Assembly (NCBI GenBank): GCA_022571135.1
Contig: JACZYK010000057.1
Location: forward strand, 1 to 11,111
Origin: Bacteroidota bacterium
GTDB lineage: Bacteria; Bacteroidota; Rhodothermia; Rhodothermales; UBA10348
Direction of reading: 5' to 3'
Length of the DNA: 11,111 nucleotides
Under the pieces are notes generated by a model. It saw only the letters and a program-made list of their open reading frames with translations, did no database searches and had not been told where the DNA came from. The translations under genes and the position numbers were made by a program. Shown piece by piece: positions 1 through 8,054 of this stretch (position 1 is its first letter; the number at the start of each line of letters is the position of its first letter).

Positions 1-1670
1 CTCTTTGAGCCGAGGTTTCTAACACCGACCGTGATACCTGCCTGTTCCGTCAGGAAGTAAGAAGCTTCCGCTCCCAACCGGAGCACTGAACCGGTTTTCG
101 CCGTTTCAGTTCGATCGATGTATCTGGAGGATTCACCGTGTGCTGTCAGTTGTACAAGGAGGAGTCCGTCCATTATTCCGACCGAGAACGATGCGCCATA
201 CGTAAACGGGGAGAAATAGGGGATAACGGAATCCGAATCATCCAAACGGCCGTTCCTGTAGGCCACGCGGATCGAGGCCTGAATTCCTGTCGTGGGTATG
301 GCGGTAAGGTGCGTCTTCACATACAGGACAGTCGCATCTTCATAACCCAGAACAGGATACCCGGTCGTATAACCACGCACGGTTGAGGATGAATTCTCGG
401 CATAGCGGTAATTCTTGACGTCCTTCCATCCGGCTTGAATACTTGCATGAATCCTGTCTCCGGAAACCCTGATACCAGTCATGAGGTGTGTGGGCGTCAG
501 TACCGGCTGAATGGCGGGTTCGTCTGCGAGGTATGGCCCGAGACGGTAAAGCTCAGCCATGGAAATATCTTTTAGAACGGGCTGATCCCCAAGAAAAAGT
601 TCGATTCCGGGTCGGATAGAATATTCGACGAGAATAACCGGAGACACGTAGACGAGTAACCGATCTCCACCCAACGGAGCCTGACCAACGGCATCAAACC
701 CCGATGCCCTGACTCCGAGGGAAGCTTGAAATCGATCTGCAGGGTCGAATCGATAGGTGACGGAGGCCGATCCACTTGTAATCGTATTTCCGGGGAATCC
801 GGACTCGTCGAGACCCTGCAACGAACCTTGTGCATCGACATGAATGAGACCGCCCGAGAAAGGGAACTCCAGTGATCCATCAAATGTCATTCTTTTCGCT
901 GTACGCTCGGTGCTCGGGTCGATGCGCACGAGAGGATCAAATACATCGGTTTTGACTTCAGTCCGACCGACTCCAATCGCGAGGCGTCCGCGGACGGAAT
1001 TTGATGGTTGGCTTTCGAGCCACAGTTCCGAATGTATGTCTGATACAATCCGCGAGGGATTCTTTTGCGAAATTGCTCCCGTTGCGGGGACTGCTCCGTA
1101 CAATGAATAATCTGATCGAGAAGCGCCTGCGTCGAAACCTATGATCGCGCTCGTCATCCCGGCGCGCATTCCCACTTCGACGAATTCGCGATTCGACGAA
1201 GTTTCTATCGTCGGGTCGGTAGTGAATGGAGAATACCCGCTCGTTCCGTTGTAGGCTCCTCGAACAAGAAGTAATGTTCGCGGTCCAATATCCACCGACA
1301 GATCGGTCGTTACGTATCGGTCGAAGTATCTACCTAATCCAGCTTCGATAATGCCCCGGACCGGCGTGCGATCGGCCACCGAAGATACGGGTGGAGGTTC
1401 GGGATGCTGAAGCTGGCTGGGGGGGAGATCGGCACTCGGCTGCTTATAGGCCTCCGTGAAGGGCCGCCGGGACGAAGCGATGTCAGGGACATGCGGAGGA
1501 GGGTTGAATCCGACGAGAGGTTGGCGTCTCAGCGAGGGAAACGAGATGGTAAGCTCTCCCGTAATTTCCACTATTCGCGGAGCAAGATCTGGAAGCACGG
1601 TATTTTCCTGAGCCCTGGAAACATGTGCAAACGCGAGCAATATCAGTATTCCGGAGAATCTACCCGTCAT
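1..1670 (-). CDS. Outer-membrane beta-barrel-like protein, 3' end missing (runs off left edge)
   Basis: The minus strand is open from an ATG at 1670 to base 1, giving 556 complete codons without a stop; the C-terminus lies outside the window. Residues 1-20 form a signal peptide ending SRA, with cleavage likely before Gln21. Residues 25-105 are proline-rich and end in a PEPPP run. From about residue 106 the chain alternates hydrophobic and polar residues in short Gly/Tyr/Arg/Ser-rich strands, as in a transmembrane beta-barrel. The ATG overlaps the TGA of the upstream TPR gene (ATGA), so translation is probably coupled; no Shine-Dalgarno is seen. I recall similar TPR-plus-barrel pairs in Rhodothermota-like genomes, where the barrel is often labelled TonB-dependent-receptor-like, but I see no TonB box or plug domain. 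Its substrate or partner is unknown. Reading frame certain, barrel likely, function unassigned. Confidence 0.85.
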   Translation of the reverse strand, partial: MTGRFSGILILLAFAHVSRAQENTVLPDLAPRIVEITGELTISFPSLRRQPLVGFNPPPHVPDIASSRRPFTEAYKQPSADLPPSQLQHPEPPPVSSVADRTPVRGIIEAGLGRYFDRYVTTDLSVDIGPRTLLLVRGAYNGTSGYSPFTTDPTIETSSNREFVEVGMRAGMTSAIIGFDAGASRSDYSLYGAVPATGAISQKNPSRIVSDIHSELWLESQPSNSVRGRLAIGVGRTEVKTDVFDPLVRIDPSTERTAKRMTFDGSLEFPFSGGLIHVDAQGSLQGLDESGFPGNTITSGSASVTYRFDPADRFQASLGVRASGFDAVGQAPLGGDRLLVYVSPVILVEYSIRPGIELFLGDQPVLKDISMAELYRLGPYLADEPAIQPVLTPTHLMTGIRVSGDRIHASIQAGWKDVKNYRYAENSSSTVRGYTTGYPVLGYEDATVLYVKTHLTAIPTTGIQASIRVAYRNGRLDDSDSVIPYFSPFTYGASFSVGIMDGLLLVQLTAHGESSRYIDRTETAKTGSVLRLGAEASYFLTEQAGITVGVRNLGSK

Positions 1671-4600
1671 CGTTCCAGTCTTGCCTTTTCCCGACTTGCG
1701 ATCTCGCTCCATGGCGAGTCCGGGTAGGTGGAAAGTATCAGATCATAGAGAAGGACAGCCTCTCCGGGATCCCCCATCTGTTCGAAAGCTTCAGCCTGTG
1801 TTAAATAAGCCTGGGCCATCCATTCAGGATATCCCGCGTACAGTGTTGACATCCGTCCAAGGGTTTCGACCGCGGCCTGGGGAGAAACATGCTCCAGCGC
1901 CATGTCGCCCAGCAGGTACAGGGCTTCGGCGCCCGTCTCATCGCGGCTCCTACGCACTACCAGCTCAAAAAGCCGGTCAGCCTCCTCAAGTTCACCTCGT
2001 TCGAGATGAAGCCTCGCGAGGCCCAGGTATGCAGGGGTAGATTCGTCCGAATCGGGTGCGGCCTGTATAGCATCCCGAAGCAAAAATTCGGCTTCTTCCG
2101 ACCTCCCTAGAGCATTCAGAGCAAGGCTTTTTCCATATCTGGCCTCAGCGATTACGCCGGCGTCGTCTTCATGATGACTCTCCATGAGATCGAAGATTCT
2201 CTCAGCCTCTGCGAATTCGCCTGTCTGCAGATAGAGGTGTCCCAGTCTTCGCGCTGATTCTGCAAATTGAGGGCTGTCCGGATACCGCTCGATTAATTGA
2301 CCGAAATAGGAAGAAGCCTCGATTACCGCTCCTTTTTCCGCGTAGATGGATCCAAGATAGTAATAGGCTTCGGGCAATAGAGTCTCCTGTCTTGCGTTCC
2401 TGATAAACCGCTGGAATTCAGCGAGTGCTTCAACCACCTGGCCACTCTGATACATGACTTCCGCCCGACGGAATAAAAGCTGATCGATCACGGGGGAATC
2501 CGGATTGCTGACGGCGAAAGAGTCGACGATTGCATCACCCCGATCCTCGTCTCCGAGGGCCAGAAGCGCGAACTGGATTCCTGCAGCAGCATCTGCAGTA
2601 AAAGGACTGTTCGGGAATTTCCTGAGGACCTGCTCGTATGCACGAACCGCTCCGTTCAGATCTTCTGCATTGAAAAGCGCATCTCCGATTCCGTACTGTG
2701 CCTTGGCTGCCAGCGGATCCCTGGGATAATCTTCGATGAGAAGATTGTAGGCGCCGATAGCCTGGTCAAAATCCTGATTCAGGAAATAGAGATAGCCGAG
2801 TGAATACTGAGCTTCCTGGCGCCACTCGCTGACCGGGTATTCGTCAAGCAGCCTTCGAAACGTGGAAATCGCCTCGAATGCATCTCCTGCGTTCGAGTAA
2901 GCCTGGCCTATCTGGTAGAGCGCATAATCATCTCCGTCGCCGGCCATTCTGCCGTACACGCGAACGGCATCAGCAAATTTCTTAAGGGCGAAATAGCTGT
3001 CGGCCAGGCGAAGTCTTGCGTCGGATCGATAGGGCACCGGACCCGAATCATCACGGTACGCCGATAGGAATCCCTCAAATTCAGGGATAGCGCGCTCGTA
3101 ATCTTTCTGCCTGAAATACGTCCACCCAAGGGCATAATGAGCGGCGTCATTGTGCTTTGCCGCGGGGAATTCGCGGATATATCGAGAGAAGAGATTGCCA
3201 GCCCTGCTCAAGTCGTTGAGCTGGAAATAGCTCTCGGCAGCCCAGAACAAGGCCTCGGCGGCATTCGGGGCTCTCGTGTTTCCGCTGAAGAGCTGAAAGA
3301 ACTGCGGCGCAGCTACTAAATAGTCCCGGTTTCGGTACAATAGCCATGCCTTCTGAAATGTGATTTCCTCTCTTAGAGATGCGGGAGCGGCTTCCAGGTC
3401 GATGGCCCGATCAAACATATCCACGGCATCATCGAACTCGCCAATCGCAATGAATGTGCTGCCGCGGCGCAACAGTGCCTCGCCGAGTAAATCTGACTGC
3501 GGATACGCGTCAATCATTTCACCGAACGCCAGATTCGCTTCCCGCCAAAGGCGCTGCTTATACAGCAGTACCCCGAGTTCGAACCACCCATGATCTACAA
3601 GCTCATGCCCGGGCCATTGCGCGCAGAAGGCCCGGTACGCGGCCGCCGCTTCCCGCGGTCTCTCATGAAGGGTGAGATTGACGGCCTCGTAGTACATCGA
3701 CTCGGAAGCAAGATTATCGTCTCCCGATTCGTGGACGAGTCGGAAGTTATCGGCAGCCCATTCGTAGATGCCTTCATGATGATAGTTCCAGGCCAGTCCG
3801 TACAGCGCGCGTCTGTAATATGGATTATTAGTATCGCCTTCCGTGAATCGCCGATATTTAAGAATGGCATTCCGGCTGTCTCGTAACTGATTGTACGACT
3901 CGGCCAGAAGGAAGACGGCACGTTCTTCCGTAGCTCCATTCAAGTTGGGCAGGCGCCTCTGTATTTCTGCGACGGTACGAGTGTAGTCGCTTATCTCATA
4001 ATAGACTTCGGCAAGTGCGAGTCTGATGTTGCGGGAGAAGGGCGAATCCGGATAGCGTGTTGCCAAGCGCTCGAAAGAGTGCGCTGCGTCTTCGTATTTG
4101 CCGAACCGGACCTGATTGAAGGCAATCGCATAGGCGGCCCTGGGAGCTGTATCGGTCGATGGATAAGATTCGGTCGCTTCCCGGAAATAGGAGAGTGCCT
4201 CATCGTCGCGGTTCAGCTGAACGGCAGATTCCCCCATCCAGTATAGCGCTTTTGCCGCTTGCTCGTCTGTCGGTTTCTTATCCAGAACGAGTGAGAGAGT
4301 CTCTATGGCCTTTCTGAACGAACCGGTTTCATAGAAATTCTTTCCGAGCAACAGCCTCGTCTGAAACGAAAAAGGATGACTGGGATATCGTTCGTCAAAT
4401 ATTTCCAGCAGGCGAACGGCCTCGTCATCCTTTCCGAGGGCACGTTTGGATTCCGCTTCGTAATAAAGCGCCTCGCTGAATCGAGTGTGGTCCGGGTAGG
4501 TGGACCTGAACCTCGAAAATTCATCCGAAGCCACGCCAAACAGGTTTGACTCGAAGTGTTTCAGAGCGAGTCTAAACTTTTGATCTGCAGACGAATCCAC

Positions 4601-4723
4601 GGGTTGAGCAAAAACCGAAGAAACCGAACTGCGCGAGACGATCAGAAGCGACAGAATTACAACGGCTGCAGAACAGGCAGATAATCGTGGGCGGATCGAA
4701 CGCCTCAGAATCGGAAGAGTCAT
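1667..4723 (-). CDS. Large secreted TPR-repeat protein
   Basis: A 1018-residue exported scaffold made almost entirely of tetratricopeptide repeats. The reading frame is open upstream to 4840, but the ATG at 4723 is preferred because it is followed at once by a classic signal peptide: basic residues (RRSIRPR), a hydrophobic core (AAVVILSLLIV) and an SVFA-Q cleavage site near residue 39. The extra 39 residues have no signal-like character and lie in the divergent promoter region. About 25-30 TPR-like helical pairs follow. At least a dozen end in an aromatic-Pro turn (YPDS, YPSH, FPNS, EYPV), the style of the BamD/CpoB/outer-membrane-lipoprotein TPR group. There is no lipobox and no other domain. 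It overlaps the downstream barrel gene by four bases (ATGA), suggesting an operon and an envelope complex in which the TPR superhelix binds the barrel or its cargo in the periplasm. That partnership is inference. Confidence 0.93.
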   Translation of the reverse strand: MTLPILRRSIRPRLSACSAAVVILSLLIVSRSSVSSVFAQPVDSSADQKFRLALKHFESNLFGVASDEFSRFRSTYPDHTRFSEALYYEAESKRALGKDDEAVRLLEIFDERYPSHPFSFQTRLLLGKNFYETGSFRKAIETLSLVLDKKPTDEQAAKALYWMGESAVQLNRDDEALSYFREATESYPSTDTAPRAAYAIAFNQVRFGKYEDAAHSFERLATRYPDSPFSRNIRLALAEVYYEISDYTRTVAEIQRRLPNLNGATEERAVFLLAESYNQLRDSRNAILKYRRFTEGDTNNPYYRRALYGLAWNYHHEGIYEWAADNFRLVHESGDDNLASESMYYEAVNLTLHERPREAAAAYRAFCAQWPGHELVDHGWFELGVLLYKQRLWREANLAFGEMIDAYPQSDLLGEALLRRGSTFIAIGEFDDAVDMFDRAIDLEAAPASLREEITFQKAWLLYRNRDYLVAAPQFFQLFSGNTRAPNAAEALFWAAESYFQLNDLSRAGNLFSRYIREFPAAKHNDAAHYALGWTYFRQKDYERAIPEFEGFLSAYRDDSGPVPYRSDARLRLADSYFALKKFADAVRVYGRMAGDGDDYALYQIGQAYSNAGDAFEAISTFRRLLDEYPVSEWRQEAQYSLGYLYFLNQDFDQAIGAYNLLIEDYPRDPLAAKAQYGIGDALFNAEDLNGAVRAYEQVLRKFPNSPFTADAAAGIQFALLALGDEDRGDAIVDSFAVSNPDSPVIDQLLFRRAEVMYQSGQVVEALAEFQRFIRNARQETLLPEAYYYLGSIYAEKGAVIEASSYFGQLIERYPDSPQFAESARRLGHLYLQTGEFAEAERIFDLMESHHEDDAGVIAEARYGKSLALNALGRSEEAEFLLRDAIQAAPDSDESTPAYLGLARLHLERGELEEADRLFELVVRRSRDETGAEALYLLGDMALEHVSPQAAVETLGRMSTLYAGYPEWMAQAYLTQAEAFEQMGDPGEAVLLYDLILSTYPDSPWSEIASREKARLER

Positions 4724-4772
4724 GCAGATTCGTGTATACCGAACGCGATCGATAGTGAGACTACGCCAGAAT

Positions 4773-4786
4773 TGTGACAGCTCACA
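4773..4786. promoter_or_regulatory. Palindrome in divergent promoter region (possible operator)
   Basis: The 167-base gap 4724-4890 separates the divergent TPR and kinase genes and must contain both promoters. Within it TGTGA and TCACA form a perfect 5+5 inverted repeat with a 4-base spacer, 50 bases from the TPR ATG and about 105 bases from the kinase ATG. The half-sites are those of CRP-family regulators, but CRP sites have a 6-base spacer, so a canonical CRP site is not claimed. No convincing -10/-35 pair or Bacteroidota-type TAnnTTTG box could be assigned. Confidence 0.25.
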
Positions 4787-4890
4787 TAACGGTTGCAGCT
4801 TCGCTTCGTTTCCTGGAGTATCCCGAATTTCATTCGACATGCGTATCTTCAGCGGGTTTTGTAAAAATCATCAGATGTATCCGCTACGTA

Positions 4891-5817
4891 ATGGGTGTTC
4901 TCGCGGTCGGAACGGTCGCCCTCGATTCCATTGAAACTCCTTTTGGATCTGCAGACGGCATTCTAGGAGGGAGCGCGATGTACATCACGATGGCAGCCAG
5001 GTACTTCACTCCGAGTGTTCATCTGGTCGCTGTCGTGGGGAGCGACTTTCCCGACGAATACATCGATTTGATGCGCGACTCGGGAGTGGATCTATCGGGG
5101 TTGGAGGTCGATCGACTTGGGAAGACTTTCGCCTGGTCCGGCAGATACCACGACGACCTGAATATCAGGGATACACTCGCCACACACCTCAACGTTCTCG
5201 AAACATTCAGTCCCAAGGTGCCGAAACACCTTCGCCGATGTCGGATCGTCTGTCTGGGTAACCTGGATCCGAATATCCAATGTCAGGTCCTGGATCAGAT
5301 GAGCAATCCGGAATTTGTCATCTGCGATACGATGAATTTCTGGATCGAGAACGCACGCGATGCGCTGACTCGGACGCTTAGAAGGATCGATTGTCTGATC
5401 GTCAACGATTCTGAGGCACGTGAGCTCGCCGGTGAACCTAACCTCATTCGCGCTGCTCGGATGATCAGGAACATGGGTCCCGAAATCGTTGTCATCAAGA
5501 AAGGAGAACACGGCGCACTTCTTTTTACGGAAAGCGCTGTCTTTAGCGTACCGGCGTATCCGGTTGAAGATATCCAGGATCCGACTGGAGCCGGTGACGC
5601 GTTCATGGGTGGCTTTGCCGGTTGTCTGTCCGGTCAGCAGCCCCACGATCTAAATGCCCTCAAGACTGCGCTGGTTTGTGGATGTGCGATCGCATCTTTC
5701 ACGGTGGAGAAGTTCGGACCTGAGCGGCTTCTTGGTCTGGAGAAGTCCGACGTGCTGAGTCGAATTCAGGCATTTCGAGATCTGACAACGATTCCTCTGA
5801 TGGAAGAAATTCTCTGA
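4891..5817 (+). CDS. PfkB-family carbohydrate/nucleoside kinase
   Basis: A 308-residue cytoplasmic kinase of the ribokinase/PfkB superfamily, which phosphorylates a sugar or nucleoside hydroxyl with ATP. The frame is open upstream to a GTG at 4774, but the ATG at 4891 is chosen because it begins the first beta strand of the fold (MGVLAVGTVALDSIETPFG). No Shine-Dalgarno precedes it. Visible landmarks are the Gly-Gly substrate hinge in GILGGSAMY (residues 24-31), VVGSDFPDE (49-57), NDSEA (172-176), IKKGEHGA (202-209) and the PfkB signature DPTGAGDAF (230-238), whose Asp236 is the expected catalytic base with the anion hole just before it. Length is normal for the family. The motif YHDDLNIRDT (86-95) may belong to the substrate lid. 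The substrate cannot be told from sequence; close relatives are usually annotated only as sugar kinase. Neighbours are divergent or convergent, so it appears monocistronic. Confidence 0.95.
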   Translation: MGVLAVGTVALDSIETPFGSADGILGGSAMYITMAARYFTPSVHLVAVVGSDFPDEYIDLMRDSGVDLSGLEVDRLGKTFAWSGRYHDDLNIRDTLATHLNVLETFSPKVPKHLRRCRIVCLGNLDPNIQCQVLDQMSNPEFVICDTMNFWIENARDALTRTLRRIDCLIVNDSEARELAGEPNLIRAARMIRNMGPEIVVIKKGEHGALLFTESAVFSVPAYPVEDIQDPTGAGDAFMGGFAGCLSGQQPHDLNALKTALVCGCAIASFTVEKFGPERLLGLEKSDVLSRIQAFRDLTTIPLMEEIL

Positions 5818-5852
5818 ACCCCGCGACTGGGCTCCAGGGCCTGATTACCGTC

Positions 5853-5889
5853 GCTACGGGGCGCTTGCAGGTAGCGTTAACAGGGTCTA
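5853..5889. repeat. Dispersed palindromic repeat, copy 1 (convergent junction)
   Basis: A 37-base unit matching the one at 8739-8775 at 33 of 37 positions. It consists of GCTACGGGGCGCTT, four variable bases (GCAG here), GTAGCGTTAACAGG, two variable bases, then CTA. The arms CGCTAC (5852-5857) and GTAGCG (5871-5876) are inverted repeats enclosing 13 bases. An alternative inner stem CGCT (5862-5865) / AGCG (5873-5876) excludes the outer one. The CTA is the TAG stop codon of the minus-strand gene, and the unit fills most of the 69-base gap after the kinase. It could act as a bidirectional terminator, although no T-tract follows, or be a REP-like element. Confidence 0.75.
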
Positions 5890-6828
5890 TTTCTTGCCAT
5901 CGAACAGCTTCAACTGCGCATTGGGGATCCAATCGGATTCGATTACCGTGGTCTGCAGCTTGAGAATCTCGGTGAGCCGGCGCACCTCACTGGTGCTGAG
6001 GCAGGCTATCTTGTCGAGTGTGGCAAAGCCGAGATCGGATAGCAGTTGGAACTGCTCGTCGGGAAGCTGCACGATTCTTCGAATCTCAGAAGTGTCCGGT
6101 GGAACCTCTGCCTGGGCCCCGATCAGATCGAAAACGGGCTTGAACGCCGGCAACGGCACAGTGGGTTCGGCAGACTCTTCCGGGGTCTTTGGCTCGAACG
6201 ATTTCGGCGGACGATCCGGGCGTACGGATGCGCTTTCGACCTCTGGTTCCTCTCGATCAGTGGTCTCGGTGCTGTCCGGCTGGAGCGGTTCCGGTTTTTC
6301 TTGCGAAGAAATATCCTCGGATTCAGGAATGATGGTCTCCGAAGCCTCGGGGTATAAATATTCGAAGATGTCCGATACCTCCTCGGTCTCCTCGGGCTCA
6401 GCCTTGGAAGGCGATGTGCGGAACGCTGCAGTTTTGTCTTTTCGAACGACGTCCTGGACCTCAACAGGTTCACCTTTCAGGCTCGAGATTTCGGTTCTGA
6501 GCGCGTTATTCTCTTCGTTCAACACGCGAAATTCCAGCTCGTAATCCTGTCGAACGATGCTGAGTTCGAGACTTTTCTGCTCGACTTCTTCCTTGAGCAG
6601 ACTGACTGTGTCTTCGCTTTCGGAGGCAGAGTCGGAATACGGGGATCCTGTAGAGGAGCGTCGGGCCTTATTAATCTTCAGCGCCCGTGCCTTAAGTTTC
6701 CTTTCTCTTGCATCGGCCAGTTTAATCCTCTGCCCGTATTTGTAACGGAACACGAAGTATCCCGCGATCGGACCTCCCAGAATGAGGATTGTGCCTATTA
6801 CAGCCAGTATTACGGCTGATCCTTGCAT
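5887..6828 (-). CDS. Membrane-anchored coiled-coil protein with C-terminal helix-hairpin-helix-like domain
   Basis: 313 residues, not assignable to a named gene. Residues 5-27 form one transmembrane helix, followed by a strongly basic stretch (residues 28-57), which predicts an N-terminus-out anchor with the rest in the cytoplasm. Residues about 72-118 are a predicted coiled coil (LLKEEVEQKSLEL and following heptads). Residues 120-230 are acidic, Pro/Ser/Glu-rich and probably disordered. Residues 246-313 (RRIVQLPDEQFQLLSDLG, FATLDKIACLSTSEV, DWIPNA) match the pattern of the small helix-hairpin-helix domain found at the C-terminus of many bacterial coiled-coil proteins, in which an IKGIGPKIEKLLNE-like hairpin is followed by FAQLA...EV and a Trp segment. 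Here the GIGP hairpin is replaced by VQLPDEQ, so DNA binding is doubtful. The ATG at 6828 is the only start consistent with the membrane anchor; no Shine-Dalgarno. It is convergent with the kinase and divergent from the haem lipoprotein. Confidence 0.88.
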   Translation of the reverse strand: MQGSAVILAVIGTILILGGPIAGYFVFRYKYGQRIKLADARERKLKARALKINKARRSSTGSPYSDSASESEDTVSLLKEEVEQKSLELSIVRQDYELEFRVLNEENNALRTEISSLKGEPVEVQDVVRKDKTAAFRTSPSKAEPEETEEVSDIFEYLYPEASETIIPESEDISSQEKPEPLQPDSTETTDREEPEVESASVRPDRPPKSFEPKTPEESAEPTVPLPAFKPVFDLIGAQAEVPPDTSEIRRIVQLPDEQFQLLSDLGFATLDKIACLSTSEVRRLTEILKLQTTVIESDWIPNAQLKLFDGKK

Positions 6829-7027
6829 AAGCGTATTTTTGACCGGAAAGTAGCTTTCGACCGAATTACTACAGTATCGTTATGCGTTTGTTTTCGCGTC
6901 GGTTAAACGACGACGCCCGTATCCTTCTCAGTAATCGGTAATTATTGTAGAACCTGAAGAAACATTTGCCCAGAAATACGCGGTTCGAGGGCTCAGTATT
7001 GTTTTCGACATTCCCCGGTGTCCCACA
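6829..7027. promoter_or_regulatory. Divergent promoter region, no assigned boxes
   Basis: This 199-base, relatively AT-rich gap must hold promoters for the minus-strand coiled-coil gene and the plus-strand haem lipoprotein gene. Two small inverted repeats are visible: GAAAG (6846-6850) with CTTTC (6854-6858), close to the minus-strand start, and CGTCG (6897-6901) with CGACG (6908-6912) around GTTAAA. Either could be an operator or chance. No clear sigma-70 or Bacteroidota-type promoter was recognised and no open reading frame of note lies here. Confidence 0.4.
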
Positions 7028-8026
7028 ATGAATCAGTTTCCCCGAGGTTTATCAGGCCTTTTCGTCTTCCTGGTGGCAGGCAGACTACTCACCGGCTGCG
7101 AAAGTCCGGAGCGGCATGGAGCAACGGAATCGTCCCGTGAGATCGTATTTGATCTGGACAAATCGGACGAGAGGCGCCTGCTGTCGTTTTATCTGGGAGG
7201 ATTGCTGAGCAGGAATAGTTCAGATCCGTTTGAAGCGTCCATAATCGTTCAACGTCGGGGCACTTTTCTGCTCGATACAGAACGGCTCGGGTTACTCAAT
7301 CAAGATCTCCTGGTCGACATGAAGTCATTGACCGATGATGGCGTCATCACGTGGGACGAGTTCGAGCAGTTCATCAACGCGAGGTATTACGCCTACAGGG
7401 AATTTCCGAAGACCACAGATCAGTTAATGGATCTAGTCGGAGATTGGTCGCTCGGTTCTGAGTGGTTCAGTTTCGAGGTAAACGGCGTAATGTCACCTCA
7501 TCGCCGCAAGATTCATGTCCCGCTCGTGCATTTGAGAAAGGCCCTATCAGGTTACAGGGAAAACGGCGACCGTCTCCTGTACGCCGTTGGAACTACCTTC
7601 GTGTCCGAGCACATCGACCGGGGTGAGCGGGTTGAAGTAAGCGTAATGCGAAAAAGAGAGGACGGATTCTGGGATTTCTTCGCTTATGGAGCGACGGGAG
7701 GTCTGACAGGTGAAGTCGTGAGGTCCCCGAACAACCTTGTCGTACCGTCAAAGTGCATAGGCTGTCATTTCGGATCGCGACTTTTCGAGCCGGAGCGGAG
7801 CTTTCCGGCAGATGCTGCACCCGCACCGGAAGGTCCACGGGCGCTGTATGTGCAGAAGGGTGAAAAAGATGTCGGTATCGTGCGGCTATTGGACGAGCAT
7901 CGTCGACGCAGCGATACCGTTCTCGGACTCTACGGTACGCTCTTCCTGGGTCGGCTAAAGGCCCAGCGGGCGGCCGGCTCGATCTCGGAAGAGGACCGAA
8001 TAATCCTGGAGATGCTGGGACTCTAG
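7028..8026 (+). CDS. Mono-haem c-type lipoprotein with degenerate EF-hand
   Basis: 332 residues, family not recognised. The N-terminus is a lipoprotein signal peptide with lipobox LLTGC, so Cys24 should be lipidated and the protein anchored on the periplasmic side or in the outer membrane. Residues 100-112 (SLTDDGVITWDEF) look like a degenerate EF-hand calcium loop, with Asp104, Gly105, Ile107 and Glu111 in register but Ser and Thr at the first two ligand positions. A single haem c attachment motif CIGCH lies at residues 243-247, preceded by an aromatic-rich strand segment (DGFWDFFAYG) and followed by about 85 residues ending in a helical tail. His247 would be one axial ligand; the other is not evident (several His and Met precede it). 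Roles could be electron transfer or haem-based sensing; neither is shown. It is transcribed alone, and no oxidase or cytochrome maturation genes are nearby. The start is chosen by the signal peptide. Confidence 0.9.
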   Translation: MNQFPRGLSGLFVFLVAGRLLTGCESPERHGATESSREIVFDLDKSDERRLLSFYLGGLLSRNSSDPFEASIIVQRRGTFLLDTERLGLLNQDLLVDMKSLTDDGVITWDEFEQFINARYYAYREFPKTTDQLMDLVGDWSLGSEWFSFEVNGVMSPHRRKIHVPLVHLRKALSGYRENGDRLLYAVGTTFVSEHIDRGERVEVSVMRKREDGFWDFFAYGATGGLTGEVVRSPNNLVVPSKCIGCHFGSRLFEPERSFPADAAPAPEGPRALYVQKGEKDVGIVRLLDEHRRRSDTVLGLYGTLFLGRLKAQRAAGSISEEDRIILEMLGL

Positions 8027-8054
8027 TGTTTAGTCGGATAAATCCGTGTAACAC
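8026..8054 (+). terminator. Hairpin at the end of the haem lipoprotein gene (possible terminator)
   Basis: GTGTT (8026-8030) pairs with AACAC (8050-8054), and inside it CGGA (8035-8038) pairs with TCCG (8043-8046) around the loop TAAA. The stem begins at the last base of the TAG stop codon. No T-tract follows, so intrinsic termination is uncertain; 3'-end protection is an alternative. Confidence 0.35.

Noticed and set aside
4724..4840. 39-residue N-terminal extension of the TPR protein (start at 4840)
   Set aside because: It would bury the signal peptide inside the protein; the ATG at 4723 places the signal peptide at the N-terminus.
4774..4890. N-terminal extension of the kinase from the GTG at 4774
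   Set aside because: PfkB family proteins begin at the beta strand encoded from 4891; the extension shows no conserved character.
5092..5646. 184-codon minus-strand frame opposite the PfkB kinase
   Set aside because: The plus strand carries complete PfkB motifs including DPTGAGDAF; the antisense product has no recognisable features.
5853..5889. The palindromic repeat as an integron attC site
   Set aside because: No matching RYYYAAC and GTTRRRY core sites occur, the unit is too short, and the flanking genes alternate in orientation and have the character of chromosomal housekeeping and envelope genes.
5894..6544. 216-codon plus-strand frame opposite the coiled-coil/HhH gene
   Set aside because: Serine-rich low-complexity translation is the mirror of the acidic Glu/Ser/Pro region on the other strand; no start signal or domain.
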